From the NCBI RefSeq assembly GCF_017922435.1, contig NZ_VDEZ01000003.1, positions 124,001 through 188,000 on the forward strand: a stretch of 64,000 nt of DNA, given 5' to 3'. Each line of letters begins with the position of its first letter. Positions within the stretch are counted from its first letter, which is position 1. Below, piece after piece: positions 25,557 to 33,819 of the stretch. The translations under genes were made by a program, and so were the position numbers. Origin of the DNA: Thalassospira sp. ER-Se-21-Dark. Lineage in GTDB: Bacteria > Pseudomonadota > Alphaproteobacteria > Rhodospirillales > Thalassospiraceae. The notes under the pieces were generated by a model. It ran no database searches. It was given only the letters and a program-made list of their open reading frames with translations, and had not been told where the DNA came from.

Positions 25557-26138
25557 ATGAAACGCCTGTCCAATAGTTCACCAGACAAGGATTTTGGTCG
25601 CCTTTTGCGCCAGTGGCGGCGCACAAGCGATATCAAACAATCGCGTCTGGCCGATATTCTGGGCGTGACGCAGGCAACCGTTTCACGGTGGGAAAGTGGC
25701 GCGCAAAGCCCGGCCCCGCTGCAATATGGCCTGATCCATCAAATGATGACGCGCAAACGCAATTTCCGCCTTGATCAGGCGATCAAACGGCTGGTTTTGC
25801 ATTCATCGCAGCGTGTCCACCTGATCGAAGACAGATCACACCGTCTTCTTTGTTTATCGCGCCCGCGTGAAAACGAGTGGCAACGTGACAGCACGCCGCT
25901 GCTTGGCACCTCGCTGTGGTGCTTTGCGACCCCGGAAATCGCATCAGCCGAAAAAAGCCTGCATGACCTTGGCTGGCACGAGGATCAGACCGATCACCTG
26001 ACCTTTGAAAACTCCCGTCGGGAGGGCGCACCGCTGCGAATTGTCGATACCTATATCCTTTGGGAACGGTTTTTCCTGTCTGATGGCACGGCAGTGCGCC
26101 TGACCACCGGGTTTGATCAGAAGCCGGTTCACATCTGA
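25557..26138 (+). CDS. XRE-family helix-turn-helix protein
   Basis: 193 residues. The N-terminal Cro/CI-type HTH reads LLRQWRRTSDIKQSRLADILGVTQATVSRWESGAQSP at about 16-52. The C-terminal 130 residues are not a domain I recognise; they contain VHLIEDRSHRLLCLSRPRE and a conserved-looking WCFATPEIASAEKSLHDLGW, and might sense a ligand. ATG at 25557 is favoured over a TTG three codons upstream. It stands before an MFS transporter on the same strand, 113 bases away, and may regulate it; this is an inference from position. Confidence 0.7.
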   Translation: MKRLSNSSPDKDFGRLLRQWRRTSDIKQSRLADILGVTQATVSRWESGAQSPAPLQYGLIHQMMTRKRNFRLDQAIKRLVLHSSQRVHLIEDRSHRLLCLSRPRENEWQRDSTPLLGTSLWCFATPEIASAEKSLHDLGWHEDQTDHLTFENSRREGAPLRIVDTYILWERFFLSDGTAVRLTTGFDQKPVHI

Positions 26139-26251
26139 TACGGATCATCTGCGCATATTTTACCGGCGCATATTTCATACGTGGCATTTTTCCCAGAATA
26201 TCGGTAATCAGGCCCTTCAAGTGCACCGATCCTGCCCCACGGAACTGATCC

Positions 26252-27430
26252 ATGCAGCCCATCACCGCCGTTATCATTCTGTATGGACTTGGACTGACCG
26301 CCTCGATGCAGGTCGGTCTGATTGGCCCGATTGCGCCAGACTTGCGCGCAAGCTTCGGGCTTAGTCAGGCGGAATTCGGACTGGTGGCGTCCCTGATCAC
26401 CGCAGCAGGCGCACTATATGCCATTCCAGCCGGTGTCTGGGCCGCGCGGGCGGGTTTAAGACGATCACTCGTCCTTGGCTGTATGATGATGATTGCGGGC
26501 GCACTGATCTTTGCCACCGCAAGCATGAGCAGCCTTCTATATGTCGGTCGGATTGTCACCAGTGTCGGCTATCTTCTGATTGTTGTTGGTGCGCCAAGCT
26601 GGATGGCCGGGTTCAAAAATCCCAAGCTTGTTGCCATGGCCATGAGCATCTGGGGCACCTTCATCCCGGTTGGCATTGCGTTGGGCAACTGGGTCAGTGC
26701 GGCTGTGGTGACATGGATGGACTGGCGGATCGCTGTTGGGGTTTGCACCCTGCCGGTTCTGGTTTTGCTGCCGCTTCTTGCCCTGATGGAAAAACCCGAA
26801 ATCGCAACGGCGCGGCGATCGCTTGTTGTCGGGGTGCTCGGTGTCTTGAAATCGCGCGCTGCCCTTCAGGTGGCGCTGACCTTTGCCGCCTTTGCCGGTG
26901 CAACGTCGGCCGCTTTGGCATTCATGCCTGCCATGCTGGCCGATAACCTTGATATTGGCATTACGCTGTCGGCCGGGATCATCGGCACAACCGCAATTGC
27001 CGGAAATGTTATTGGCAGTGTTGGCGCCGGAACTGTTCTGGGTCGTGATGTTGCTGGCCGGACCATTCTGATTGTATTTTTGCCGATGATGGCGGCTGCC
27101 ATTTCGACCCTCTATATCAGCACCTCTGTACCGCTTAGCATTACCGCACTGATCATCTTTAACATCTGTCAGGGCGCTGTTGCCGGGACGTGCTTTGCGC
27201 TTTTGCCAAGGATCGCCAAGGACGGCCTTTCCATGCCCGCCCTGCAGGGCATGCTGGCGCAATTCGCCGAGATTTTTGTCGTGATTGTTCCCCCATTTGC
27301 CGGGGCGATGATTGATCAAAACGGCTGGGCCGGGGCGGCAGTGGTTCTGGGTGGTTTTTACTTCGCAGGCTTCCTGATTACCCTACGAAAACCGGGCATA
27401 GCAGCCCATATTAGACAAAATTCATCTTAG
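26252..27430 (+). CDS. Major facilitator superfamily transporter
   Basis: 392-residue inner-membrane protein with about 12 hydrophobic helices. The loop 2-3 motif reads GVWAARAGLRRSLVLG near 67-82, a recognisable GxxxDRxGRR-type MFS motif A with the Asp replaced. It resembles CynX/NimT or Bcr-like exporters in general shape, but the substrate cannot be assigned. An XRE regulator precedes it. The 86 bases after it contain no terminator that I can see before the serine hydrolase gene. Confidence 0.8.
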   Translation: MQPITAVIILYGLGLTASMQVGLIGPIAPDLRASFGLSQAEFGLVASLITAAGALYAIPAGVWAARAGLRRSLVLGCMMMIAGALIFATASMSSLLYVGRIVTSVGYLLIVVGAPSWMAGFKNPKLVAMAMSIWGTFIPVGIALGNWVSAAVVTWMDWRIAVGVCTLPVLVLLPLLALMEKPEIATARRSLVVGVLGVLKSRAALQVALTFAAFAGATSAALAFMPAMLADNLDIGITLSAGIIGTTAIAGNVIGSVGAGTVLGRDVAGRTILIVFLPMMAAAISTLYISTSVPLSITALIIFNICQGAVAGTCFALLPRIAKDGLSMPALQGMLAQFAEIFVVIVPPFAGAMIDQNGWAGAAVVLGGFYFAGFLITLRKPGIAAHIRQNSS

Positions 27431-27516
27431 AACTATACGATACGATGGCTTGACCTATCCGGCGAAGCAGGCGACTCTTCCCTCCCACACAAATCAAAAA
27501 GATTCAGGGAAGTGGA

Positions 27517-28974
27517 ATGCATTTGATCAAAGCCATCTTTATCGGACTGGTATTGATCGGCATTTCCGTTCTTGCTGTCTTCTTCATCTGGCTGGCCCCG
27601 GTGGGGGCTGCCTATAGCGCCAAGATCATGTGCTCCGCCATTTTTGTCGATGGCCTGACATCGACACGGGCGCGCGATGTTGATGTTCTGGCCGATAACA
27701 ATGCCCTTTTATCCCTGATCACCACCAATGTCGATCTGCGCAACCAGACTGTCAGTGCGCATGCCTTCGGGTTCCGCAAACGGTTTGCCGTTTATCGCCC
27801 CAATCTTGGCTGTACGCTGGCTGATGATCTGGATCATGTCGCGCAATTGCGCAATTCGACCCCGGTGATGCGACCGGTCACACCGCGCCCGCTTCTGACG
27901 ACACCACCACCTGCCAATGTTGACCGCCGGGCCCTTAACAACATCCTGTTTGACGTCATGGATGAGCCGGGCCTGCATCCGGAACGGCGGACACGTGCGG
28001 TGGTGATCTTGCATGATGGCAAGGTGGTCGCCGAACGCTATGCCGCAGGCATAACAGCCGACACGCCGCTGCCCGGCTGGTCGATGACCAAAAGCGTTTT
28101 CAACGTCATCCTCGGTCGTATGCAGTTCGAAGGCATGATGCCCGACATCCAGGACCCGGTCCTGATCAACGAATGGCAGGCAGAGCCAAACGACCCGCGC
28201 GCAACCATCAATTACGATGACCTGCTTCGCATGCGAAGCGGGCTTGAGTTCGATGAAAGCTATGCCAATCCGCTATCAGATGTGGTGCAGATGCTGTTTA
28301 TCGAACCTGCGGCGGCGGGCTATGCGGTATCCATGCCGCTTGAAAACACGCCGGGCGGTGATTTCGCCTATAATTCCGGGGCAAGCAACATCCTGTCAGC
28401 AGCCATCCGTAACCTGAGCGGCTCACGCTCAACCTATCTCAGCCGACCGACAGAGCTTCTGTTCCGTCCGCTTGGCATGAGCAGTGCGGTGATCGAAACC
28501 GACCCGGAAGGCTATTTTATCGCCTCAAGCTTCATGCATGCATCCGCACGCGACTGGGCCAAGATCGGCCAGTTGTTCCTGCAAGACGGTGTGTGGGAGG
28601 GGGAGCGCCTGCTGCCCGAAGGATGGGTTGGATATTCCACCAGCCCCGCCGCAGAAGACCCGTATGGTCTTTATGGCGCACATTGGTGGATTGATCTGCC
28701 CGGCAGCAGAAACAAGGATGGCACACCCCGCAATGACGTGCCGCAGATCCCCGAAGACGCCTATTTCGCACTTGGTCATGATGGCCAGTCGCTTACCGTC
28801 ATTCCGTCCAGAAACCTCGTGGTGGCGCGTTTCGGCGTCACCCGCAATTCCGGCGCTTTCAAGCTGCGTCAGTTCATTGCCGATCTGAGTGCCATTTTCC
28901 CGGCGACTTCAGGTACCCCGGCGGATGCGCCGATCGGATCGGACGCCACAACGACCGGGGCAAATGACGGCTGA
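27517..28974 (+). CDS. Serine hydrolase of the beta-lactamase (class C / PBP-like) superfamily
   Basis: 485 residues. An N-terminal membrane anchor (AIFIGLVLIGISVLAVFFIWLAPVGAAYS, 5-33) would place the rest in the periplasm. The active-site Ser is in SMTK (Ser 189, Lys 192), the second motif is YNS near 285 and the third, normally KTG or HxG, is HDG near 421. Residues 35-140 before the catalytic domain are unassigned. Such proteins are usually esterases or D-amino peptidases, and penicillin hydrolysis should not be assumed. AGGGAAGTGGA sits just before the start. It converges on chrA with 18 bases between stops. Confidence 0.85.
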   Translation: MHLIKAIFIGLVLIGISVLAVFFIWLAPVGAAYSAKIMCSAIFVDGLTSTRARDVDVLADNNALLSLITTNVDLRNQTVSAHAFGFRKRFAVYRPNLGCTLADDLDHVAQLRNSTPVMRPVTPRPLLTTPPPANVDRRALNNILFDVMDEPGLHPERRTRAVVILHDGKVVAERYAAGITADTPLPGWSMTKSVFNVILGRMQFEGMMPDIQDPVLINEWQAEPNDPRATINYDDLLRMRSGLEFDESYANPLSDVVQMLFIEPAAAGYAVSMPLENTPGGDFAYNSGASNILSAAIRNLSGSRSTYLSRPTELLFRPLGMSSAVIETDPEGYFIASSFMHASARDWAKIGQLFLQDGVWEGERLLPEGWVGYSTSPAAEDPYGLYGAHWWIDLPGSRNKDGTPRNDVPQIPEDAYFALGHDGQSLTVIPSRNLVVARFGVTRNSGAFKLRQFIADLSAIFPATSGTPADAPIGSDATTTGANDG

Positions 28975-28992
28975 TTACGCCGGTTGGTGCAA

Positions 28993-30267
28993 TCAGAAAA
29001 GACCTGTCAGATACCCAACCACAGCACCGGCACCGACCACGGCCCAGACCGGGGCAATCCGCCATTGCAGGATTGCGAAGACCAGAATCACGCACCCGAT
29101 ATCAAAGACATCAAGATTGGCACCGGTCCAGATCGGGTCATACAACACCGCCGCCAGAAGGCCGACCACGGCGGCATTCACCCCCATCAATCCCGCCCGC
29201 ATCGACGGTATATGCCGCACACGATCCCAGAACGGCAAAAGGCCGACCACCAATAACCATGCCGGCAGGAAAATCGCGATCAATGTCACAAGGGACGTGA
29301 TGGCACTGACCCAAAGCCCCGTACTACCAGAGCCGGTATGCAGGGCTGCCCCCAAATAGGCGGCAAAGGTAAAGATCGGACCGGGTACGGCCTGGGTTGC
29401 GCCGTAGCCTGCCAGGAAAGTCTCGGCATCGACCCAGCCCGGTGTGACCACGGCATTTTGCAACAGGGGCAAAACCACATGCCCGCCGCCAAACACCAGG
29501 GCACCACTGCGATAAAAGCCGTCAATCACGGCAAAAAGACCGGTGGGATCAAGCTTTGCCAAAATAGGCAACAGAACAAGCAGAACAAAGAATGCGCAAA
29601 GGGCCGCAACAGCCCCCTTGGCCGAACGTGGTACATGTCCGGGATCGGCATCCGCGCCCACCTTGTCCCGAAGCAGCAAAAAGCCCGCCAGCATCCCGCC
29701 AAGGATGACGCCAAACTGCGCCATCACCGTTTCACTGGAGATCATGACCGCCGCGGCCAAGACGGCAAGAAGGGCACGCGGAATATCCGGACACAGGCTG
29801 CGCGCCATGCCAAGCAGCGCATGAAGGACAACCCCGACCGCCACCAGTTTAAGGCCGCGAATTATCCCCTCGACCGTGCCAAGATCAAACCCGACAAAGG
29901 CCATGCCAAGGGCGGCCAGCACAATCGCGGATGGCATGGTAAATCCAAGCCAGGCGACCAGTGATCCACGCAAACCACCAAGCGCCATGCCAATGCCCAT
30001 GCCGACCTGCGAGCTGGCAGGTCCCGGCACGAACTGGCAAAGTGCGACCAGATCGGCATAGCGCGCATCACTCAGCCATTTGCGGCGCGCGACAAACTCT
30101 TCACGGAAATAGCCGATATGCGCAACCGGCCCGCCAAAACTGGTCAAGCCAAGACGCAGAAAGATCAGGAAGATTTGCCAAAGACCAACACCGCCAATCG
30201 TCAATGAAGGTGCTGGGTTATCCGTGGAACTTTTTGTGGTTTTATTTTGTGGCGTTGCATTTGGCAT
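28993..30267 (-). CDS. chrA: Chromate transporter (long, two CHR domains)
   Basis: 424 residues, polytopic. Two homologous CHR halves are visible: the first with LRLGLTSFGGPVAHIGYFREEFVARRKWLSDARYADLVALCQFVPGPASSQVGMGIG (about 40-96), the second with GALVFGGGHVVLPLLQNAVV and GYGATQAVPGPIFTFAAYLGA (about 250-310). The family expels chromate in exchange for another anion and gives chromate resistance; some members act on other oxyanions. ATG at 30267 is chosen because the upstream frame is Trp/Cys-rich and unlike the family. It follows the AMP nucleosidase gene on the same strand but a strong terminator lies between them, so it needs its own promoter. Confidence 0.9.
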   Translation of the reverse strand: MPNATPQNKTTKSSTDNPAPSLTIGGVGLWQIFLIFLRLGLTSFGGPVAHIGYFREEFVARRKWLSDARYADLVALCQFVPGPASSQVGMGIGMALGGLRGSLVAWLGFTMPSAIVLAALGMAFVGFDLGTVEGIIRGLKLVAVGVVLHALLGMARSLCPDIPRALLAVLAAAVMISSETVMAQFGVILGGMLAGFLLLRDKVGADADPGHVPRSAKGAVAALCAFFVLLVLLPILAKLDPTGLFAVIDGFYRSGALVFGGGHVVLPLLQNAVVTPGWVDAETFLAGYGATQAVPGPIFTFAAYLGAALHTGSGSTGLWVSAITSLVTLIAIFLPAWLLVVGLLPFWDRVRHIPSMRAGLMGVNAAVVGLLAAVLYDPIWTGANLDVFDIGCVILVFAILQWRIAPVWAVVGAGAVVGYLTGLF

Positions 30268-30370
30268 GTGATTTTCCTGCCCTACCCCTGATTTTGCCTG
30301 ACCATACGCAATCGCACAAAGGCGGCAAAGCCAAAATCGGGGCCACAGCCATTCGTCACAATTCCATAAC

Positions 30371-30409
30371 AAAACCCCGCCTGTGACGATCTGCCGCAGG
30401 CGGGGTTTT
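30371..30409. terminator. Bidirectional Rho-independent terminator after amn
   Basis: AAAACCCCGCCTG and CAGGCGGGGTTTT form a perfect 13-base stem with a 13-base loop. The A and T runs at both ends make it work either way. It lies 19 bases past the amn stop on the minus strand. Confidence 0.9.
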
Positions 30410-30427
30410 GGTTTGATCATTCACGCC

Positions 30428-31903
30428 TTAGCGGAAGGCTGGCTCGTCCAGGGACCGCAATTTGCGGGAATGGAGCTGATTGACGTCCTGACGGAGCGTA
30501 TCAATCGTATCCAGACCCACCTGCAAATGCTGACCGATACGCTGGCGATAGAAATTATTCGCCATGCCGGGCAGCTTCAATTCGCCGTGGACCGGTTTGT
30601 CGGACACACACAAAAGCGTGCCATACGGCACACGGAACCGGAAACCGTTGGCGGCAATGGTGGCACTTTCCATATCGACCGCGATCGCGCGTGACTGGTT
30701 GAGGCGAACAAACAGTTCGCTGTATCGCAATTCCCAGTTCCGGTTATCGGTGGTCGCGACGGTCCCGGTGCGCATGCGCGCCTTCATTTCACGCCCTTTA
30801 AGGCCGGTGATTTTGGTGACCGAGTCAGCGAGGGCGACTTGCACCTCGGCAATTGGCGGCACCGGAATCCACAGTGGCAGGTCCGAATCAAGCACGTGAT
30901 CGTCACGGACATAACCATGTGCCAAAACATAATCGCCAAGCAGCTGGCTGCGCCGCAATCCGGCACAGTGCCCCAACATCAACCAGCAATGCGGTCGCAG
31001 AACGGCAATATGGTCGGTTGCCGTTTTGGCGTTCGACGGCCCCACACCGATATTGACCAGCGTGACACCAAGACCGTCTTCGCGGATCAGGTGATAGGAC
31101 GGCATTTGTGGCAGTTGCTTGACCGCTTCACCGCTTTCAACCCAGCCCTTCGGCGCGTTTTTGCGCACGCTGACTTTCGGTCCCGGCTCGACAAACGCGA
31201 CATAGGGACTTTTCGGGTCATCAAGCTGCGCCTTGGCGAATTCGATGAATTCATCGACATAGCGCTGATAGTTGGTGAACAGAACGAACTTCTGGAAATG
31301 TTCGGGGGCTGTTGCCGTGTAGTGGCGCAGGCGTGCCAGCGAATAATCCACGCGTTCACCGGAAAACAGCGACAATGGCTTTGGCCCCGGGGTCGCGTTC
31401 GCACCGTAATGAACGCCATTGGCGATATCATCATCGGTCCGCGCCAGATCCGGCATATCAAAGATCAGCTGCATCGGGCGGATATCATTCGGACCGATAC
31501 TGTCGGTTGCCGTTTCAACCAGAAACGGCACTGGAATCGGACGGTCCGACACCCCCACCACGACCGGAACGTCATGGTTTTTGAGCAGAAGTTCGATCTG
31601 CTCGCGGTAATATTCTTCAAACAGGTCGGGCCGGGTCAGGGTCGTTCCATAAACACCCGGATCGCGCGGTGCGCCAAATGACAGGGTGCTTTCGACATGC
31701 AGCTTTTCCGGCGGCACTTCGATGCCGAGATACGGATAATAGGCACGTATCGGGGAAGATTGTTGGCCTTGACCGAAACGGTTAAAGGCCTCTTGGACGG
31801 CGTTGGCACCGGTCGCATAAATATCCTTGATGCGCGCGAGTGCCCGGTCGGCGTCCGTGAATTCAAACAGATCGCGTACCGATCCATGGACTTCTGAAAC
31901 CAT
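30428..31903 (-). CDS. amn: AMP nucleosidase
   Basis: 491 residues; hydrolyses AMP to adenine and ribose 5-phosphate, trimming the AMP pool. It shows the two-part family layout: an N-terminal regulatory domain (ALARIKDIYATGANAVQEAFNRF, then YYPYLGIEV) and a C-terminal nucleoside-phosphorylase-like domain with LVNIGVGPSNAKTATDHIAVLRPHCWLMLGHCAGLR and VDMESATIAANGFRFRVPYGTLLCVSDKP. Length is close to the E. coli enzyme. The start has AGGAGCAACCAAT before ATG. It is transcribed alone, ended by a strong terminator. Confidence 0.94.
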   Translation of the reverse strand: MVSEVHGSVRDLFEFTDADRALARIKDIYATGANAVQEAFNRFGQGQQSSPIRAYYPYLGIEVPPEKLHVESTLSFGAPRDPGVYGTTLTRPDLFEEYYREQIELLLKNHDVPVVVGVSDRPIPVPFLVETATDSIGPNDIRPMQLIFDMPDLARTDDDIANGVHYGANATPGPKPLSLFSGERVDYSLARLRHYTATAPEHFQKFVLFTNYQRYVDEFIEFAKAQLDDPKSPYVAFVEPGPKVSVRKNAPKGWVESGEAVKQLPQMPSYHLIREDGLGVTLVNIGVGPSNAKTATDHIAVLRPHCWLMLGHCAGLRRSQLLGDYVLAHGYVRDDHVLDSDLPLWIPVPPIAEVQVALADSVTKITGLKGREMKARMRTGTVATTDNRNWELRYSELFVRLNQSRAIAVDMESATIAANGFRFRVPYGTLLCVSDKPVHGELKLPGMANNFYRQRIGQHLQVGLDTIDTLRQDVNQLHSRKLRSLDEPAFR

Positions 31904-32257
31904 ATTGGTTGCTCCTTTTTGTTATTGTTGTTTGGGTCTTTTGCCAGATCACAAAGCATAAAACAGCGACGGATCAATGGCAAAACCCCTTGGAGCGAGA
32001 GATTTATCACCGCTCGCCCGGCTTCTGACAACCGAAAACTTTGCCATCACTTTCAATCCAGACGTTAAAACCGCTGATTTGTGGATATCGCAAAGTTTAT
32101 AATTCGGACCTTTCCCGGCATTTTCAGAAGCTTATGAAATATATGTCGGGTCTATTTTCAAAAATTCCAAATGACAGTTTTGAGGAGACCGTCATAACCC
32201 GCAAGGTTTGCACGCAAAGCAGACGGCGTGACACCGCCGGTATTTTGAAAACAGGGC

Positions 32258-32292
32258 AAAAAAAATGCCGAAACCGGGGGACGGTTTCGGCA
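32258..32292 (-). terminator. Rho-independent terminator of the sigma/anti-sigma operon
   Basis: On the minus strand TGCCGAAACC pairs with GGTTTCGGCA around a 7-base loop and is followed by eight T. It is about 125 bases past the last stop of the operon. Confidence 0.85.
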
Positions 32293-32355
32293 ATTTCAGG
32301 GAAGGGCCTTAGACGTTGAGGGAAAAGACGATCAACCCTGATGTACTGTATTTAT

Positions 32356-32370
32356 ATGACCAATGGTCAT
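32356..32370. promoter_or_regulatory. Inverted repeat ATGACC-AAT-GGTCAT
   Basis: A perfect 6+3+6 dyad with a TetR-operator look, in AT-rich DNA between the operon terminator and the last gene of the sigma operon. No start of a gene is nearby on the plus strand, so its role is unclear. Confidence 0.3.
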
Positions 32371-32416
32371 TTATGTCAATTCTATTTGATTACAAGCGGC
32401 AGTTTGCGGTTTCGCG

Positions 32417-32659
32417 TTATGCTAGGACATCTGCCTCCTCGGCGATGCGCTGTAATTTTTCGAGTCGTCTTCGCGCAGAATTGTCGGTTGCCCACCGGTC
32501 ACCAACTTCGGTGACTTCAAGCTTGTTAACAATCTTGGCAGCGCGCGGGTCACTCTCGACCAGACTTTCGATGTCCTGTTTTTCTTCGTCGTCTTCAAGC
32601 GTCCCGCGTACATAGCCAAGAATGTGATCTTTGCCATATATCGCAAGAACCAGGCTCAT
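32417..32659 (-). CDS. Small soluble anti-sigma-like protein
   Basis: 80 residues, starting 1 base after the sigma-factor stop (TGA-T-ATG). The stretch ILGYVRGTLEDDEEKQDIESLVESDPRAAKIVNKLE (12-47) has the two-helix pattern of anti-sigma domains (YxDGELxxxExxxxExxLxxDPxxxxxL). It lacks the zinc HxxxCxxC, any membrane helix and the NepR signature, and is much shorter than ordinary anti-sigma factors. A possible short C-terminal helix (RRRLEKLQRIAEEAD) follows. The tight coupling to the ECF sigma gene suggests that it binds that sigma; this is an inference. It could also be an unrelated regulator of the same stress unit. Confidence 0.6.
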   Translation of the reverse strand: MSLVLAIYGKDHILGYVRGTLEDDEEKQDIESLVESDPRAAKIVNKLEVTEVGDRWATDNSARRRLEKLQRIAEEADVLA

Positions 32660-32660
32660 A

Positions 32661-33188
32661 TCATGCGGCCTCCGAGACATAACGTGATGCGTGTTCACGG
32701 GCTTCGATTCGACCAACCGAGGCGCGCAGCTTGCGGCGTGCACGACCAACACGAGATTTGACCGTACCGATCTCGACACACATCTGATCTGCGGCATCCT
32801 GATAAGACACATCATCAACAGCGGTCAGCATGATCGCCTCGCGCTCCTGGGCTGGCAAATCTTCAAGCACACGGTCAGCATCACGAAGCTGCAAACGCGC
32901 CATCTGATTGCTGCCATGACCATAGACGTCGCCAAGATCGTCCCAGTCGACCTGCGGGCCACGCGTTTTTTCACGACGTTTTCCGGAAATGAACGTGTTG
33001 AACAGAATACGGTGCAACCAAGCCTTGAGGCTGGTGCCTTCTTCGAACTGGTCCTTTTTGCTGATGGCTTTCAACAGCGTGTCCTGGACCAGATCCTGAG
33101 CCATGTCGTTGCTGCCGGTCAGACGATATGCATGACGGCGCAGTGCAGGCACATGATTTTCGATTTCGTTCATCACTTGTTCAGACAT
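32661..33188 (-). CDS. ECF (EcfG-like) RNA polymerase sigma factor
   Basis: 175 residues with sigma region 2 (ALRRHAYRLTGSNDMAQDLVQDTLLKAISKKDQFEEGTSLKAWLHRILFNTFISGKRR, about 15-72) and region 4 (VLEDLPAQEREAIMLTAVDDVSYQDAADQMCVEIGTVKSRVGRARRKL, about 107-154). The general shape is close to the EcfG/SigT group that runs the alphaproteobacterial general stress response, but the expected NepR neighbour is absent. The start at 33188 is fixed by a perfect AAGGAGG 5 bases upstream; a longer in-frame start is poor. The next gene is coupled by a 1-base gap. Target promoters in this window with GGAAC/CGTT elements fit this class, although another EcfG copy may be responsible. Confidence 0.88.
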   Translation of the reverse strand: MSEQVMNEIENHVPALRRHAYRLTGSNDMAQDLVQDTLLKAISKKDQFEEGTSLKAWLHRILFNTFISGKRREKTRGPQVDWDDLGDVYGHGSNQMARLQLRDADRVLEDLPAQEREAIMLTAVDDVSYQDAADQMCVEIGTVKSRVGRARRKLRASVGRIEAREHASRYVSEAA

Positions 33189-33532
33189 CACAACCTCCTT
33201 GTTCGGATGTCCTGACCCTAACAAAAGAAAATAAAATTTAAAGTAAAATCGTATGTTTCACTTAGGCAATACAGGTACATCACCCAATATACATAGATAC
33301 ACCAACAGACTTACTTCACTCTCATTAATCAAAATGCGCAGCATACCTTAATAACGCATCATAATTACTTTACGTTACTTACGTTTATGGTTTCGGTTAC
33401 GCCGGTTCAGCAAGATGGTTGTATTATGGAGAAAACAGCGGTAACGTAACTTACTCCAAAATTCTTGAACGCTTTGATTTTCAACGGCTTCAGACGGTCT
33501 TCAGAACCGCTGAAATTTATAGGAAACCCCAC
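33189..33532. other. AT-rich divergent control region of the sigma operon and RHH gene
   Basis: 344 bases of unusually AT-rich DNA holding the leaders of the sigma operon (AAGGAGGTTGTG) and the RHH gene (TAGGAAACC). TTACGTTAC (33370-33378) and GTAACGTAA (33441-33449) form a 9-bp inverted repeat about 62 bases apart. No GGAAC/CGTT promoter is visible in front of the sigma gene. Confidence 0.5.
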
Positions 33533-33742
33533 GTGCCGACGGCTAAAAGAACAGAAAAGCTTCAGATCATGCTCGATGATGAAGAACTGAAATTCATCGA
33601 TGACTGGCGTTTTGACCATCGGATGCCGACACGCGCTGCTGCAATCCGCGAACTTATTCGCCGCGGTTTGGTATCAGAAGACGTCGATGACCCCGATACC
33701 GAGGGGAAAAGCACCACCGATTTCCGGATCGAGACGGAATAA
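33533..33742 (+). CDS. Ribbon-helix-helix regulator-like protein
   Basis: 69 residues. The sequence EKLQIMLDDEELKFIDDWRFDHRMPTRAAAIRELIRRGL (7-45) is a ribbon-helix-helix fold: a beta strand with alternating residues that would enter the DNA groove, then two helices with the RAAAIRELIRRGL dimer helix. The acidic tail follows. GTG at 33533 is chosen with AGGA 8 bases upstream; the frame runs further upstream but with non-matching residues in AT-rich DNA. There is no toxin gene next to it, so it is more likely a lone DNA-binding protein than an antitoxin. It is followed directly by a terminator and stands divergent from the sigma operon. Confidence 0.7.
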   Translation: MPTAKRTEKLQIMLDDEELKFIDDWRFDHRMPTRAAAIRELIRRGLVSEDVDDPDTEGKSTTDFRIETE

Positions 33743-33760
33743 AAAAGTTCGATTTTTGTG

Positions 33761-33796
33761 AAAAAAAGACCCGGCAAAATACCGGGTCTTTTTGTT
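33761..33796. terminator. Bidirectional Rho-independent terminator
   Basis: GACCCGG and CCGGGTC pair around CAAAATA, with seven A before and a T run after. It ends the RHH gene and also the convergent VTT-domain gene. Confidence 0.88.
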
Positions 33797-33819
33797 TTGT
33801 CGTGTATTGCGGACCTGAA

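Larger units (their letters stand above)
31904..32416. other. Gene-free AT-rich interval upstream of amn
   Basis: 513 bases without a convincing gene. It contains the amn ribosome binding site and presumed promoter (left part), then the terminator of the sigma-factor operon, then an AT-rich stretch with an inverted repeat. A 92-codon open frame from 32041 has no ribosome binding site, composition or motif to support it. Confidence 0.6.

Noticed and set aside
27517-28974. Antibiotic-resistance beta-lactamase
   Set aside because: The motifs are shared by many esterases and peptidases, the N-terminus is a membrane anchor with an extra domain, and no AmpR-type regulator is present.
32041-32319. 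92-codon plus-strand frame in the gene-free interval
   Set aside because: No ribosome binding site, runs through a terminator hairpin, and its product has no coherent composition.
32417-32659. NepR, the usual partner of EcfG
   Set aside because: The NepR core (LRxxYxxxxxEPxPxxFxxLLxxL) is absent; the helices look like a generic anti-sigma domain instead.
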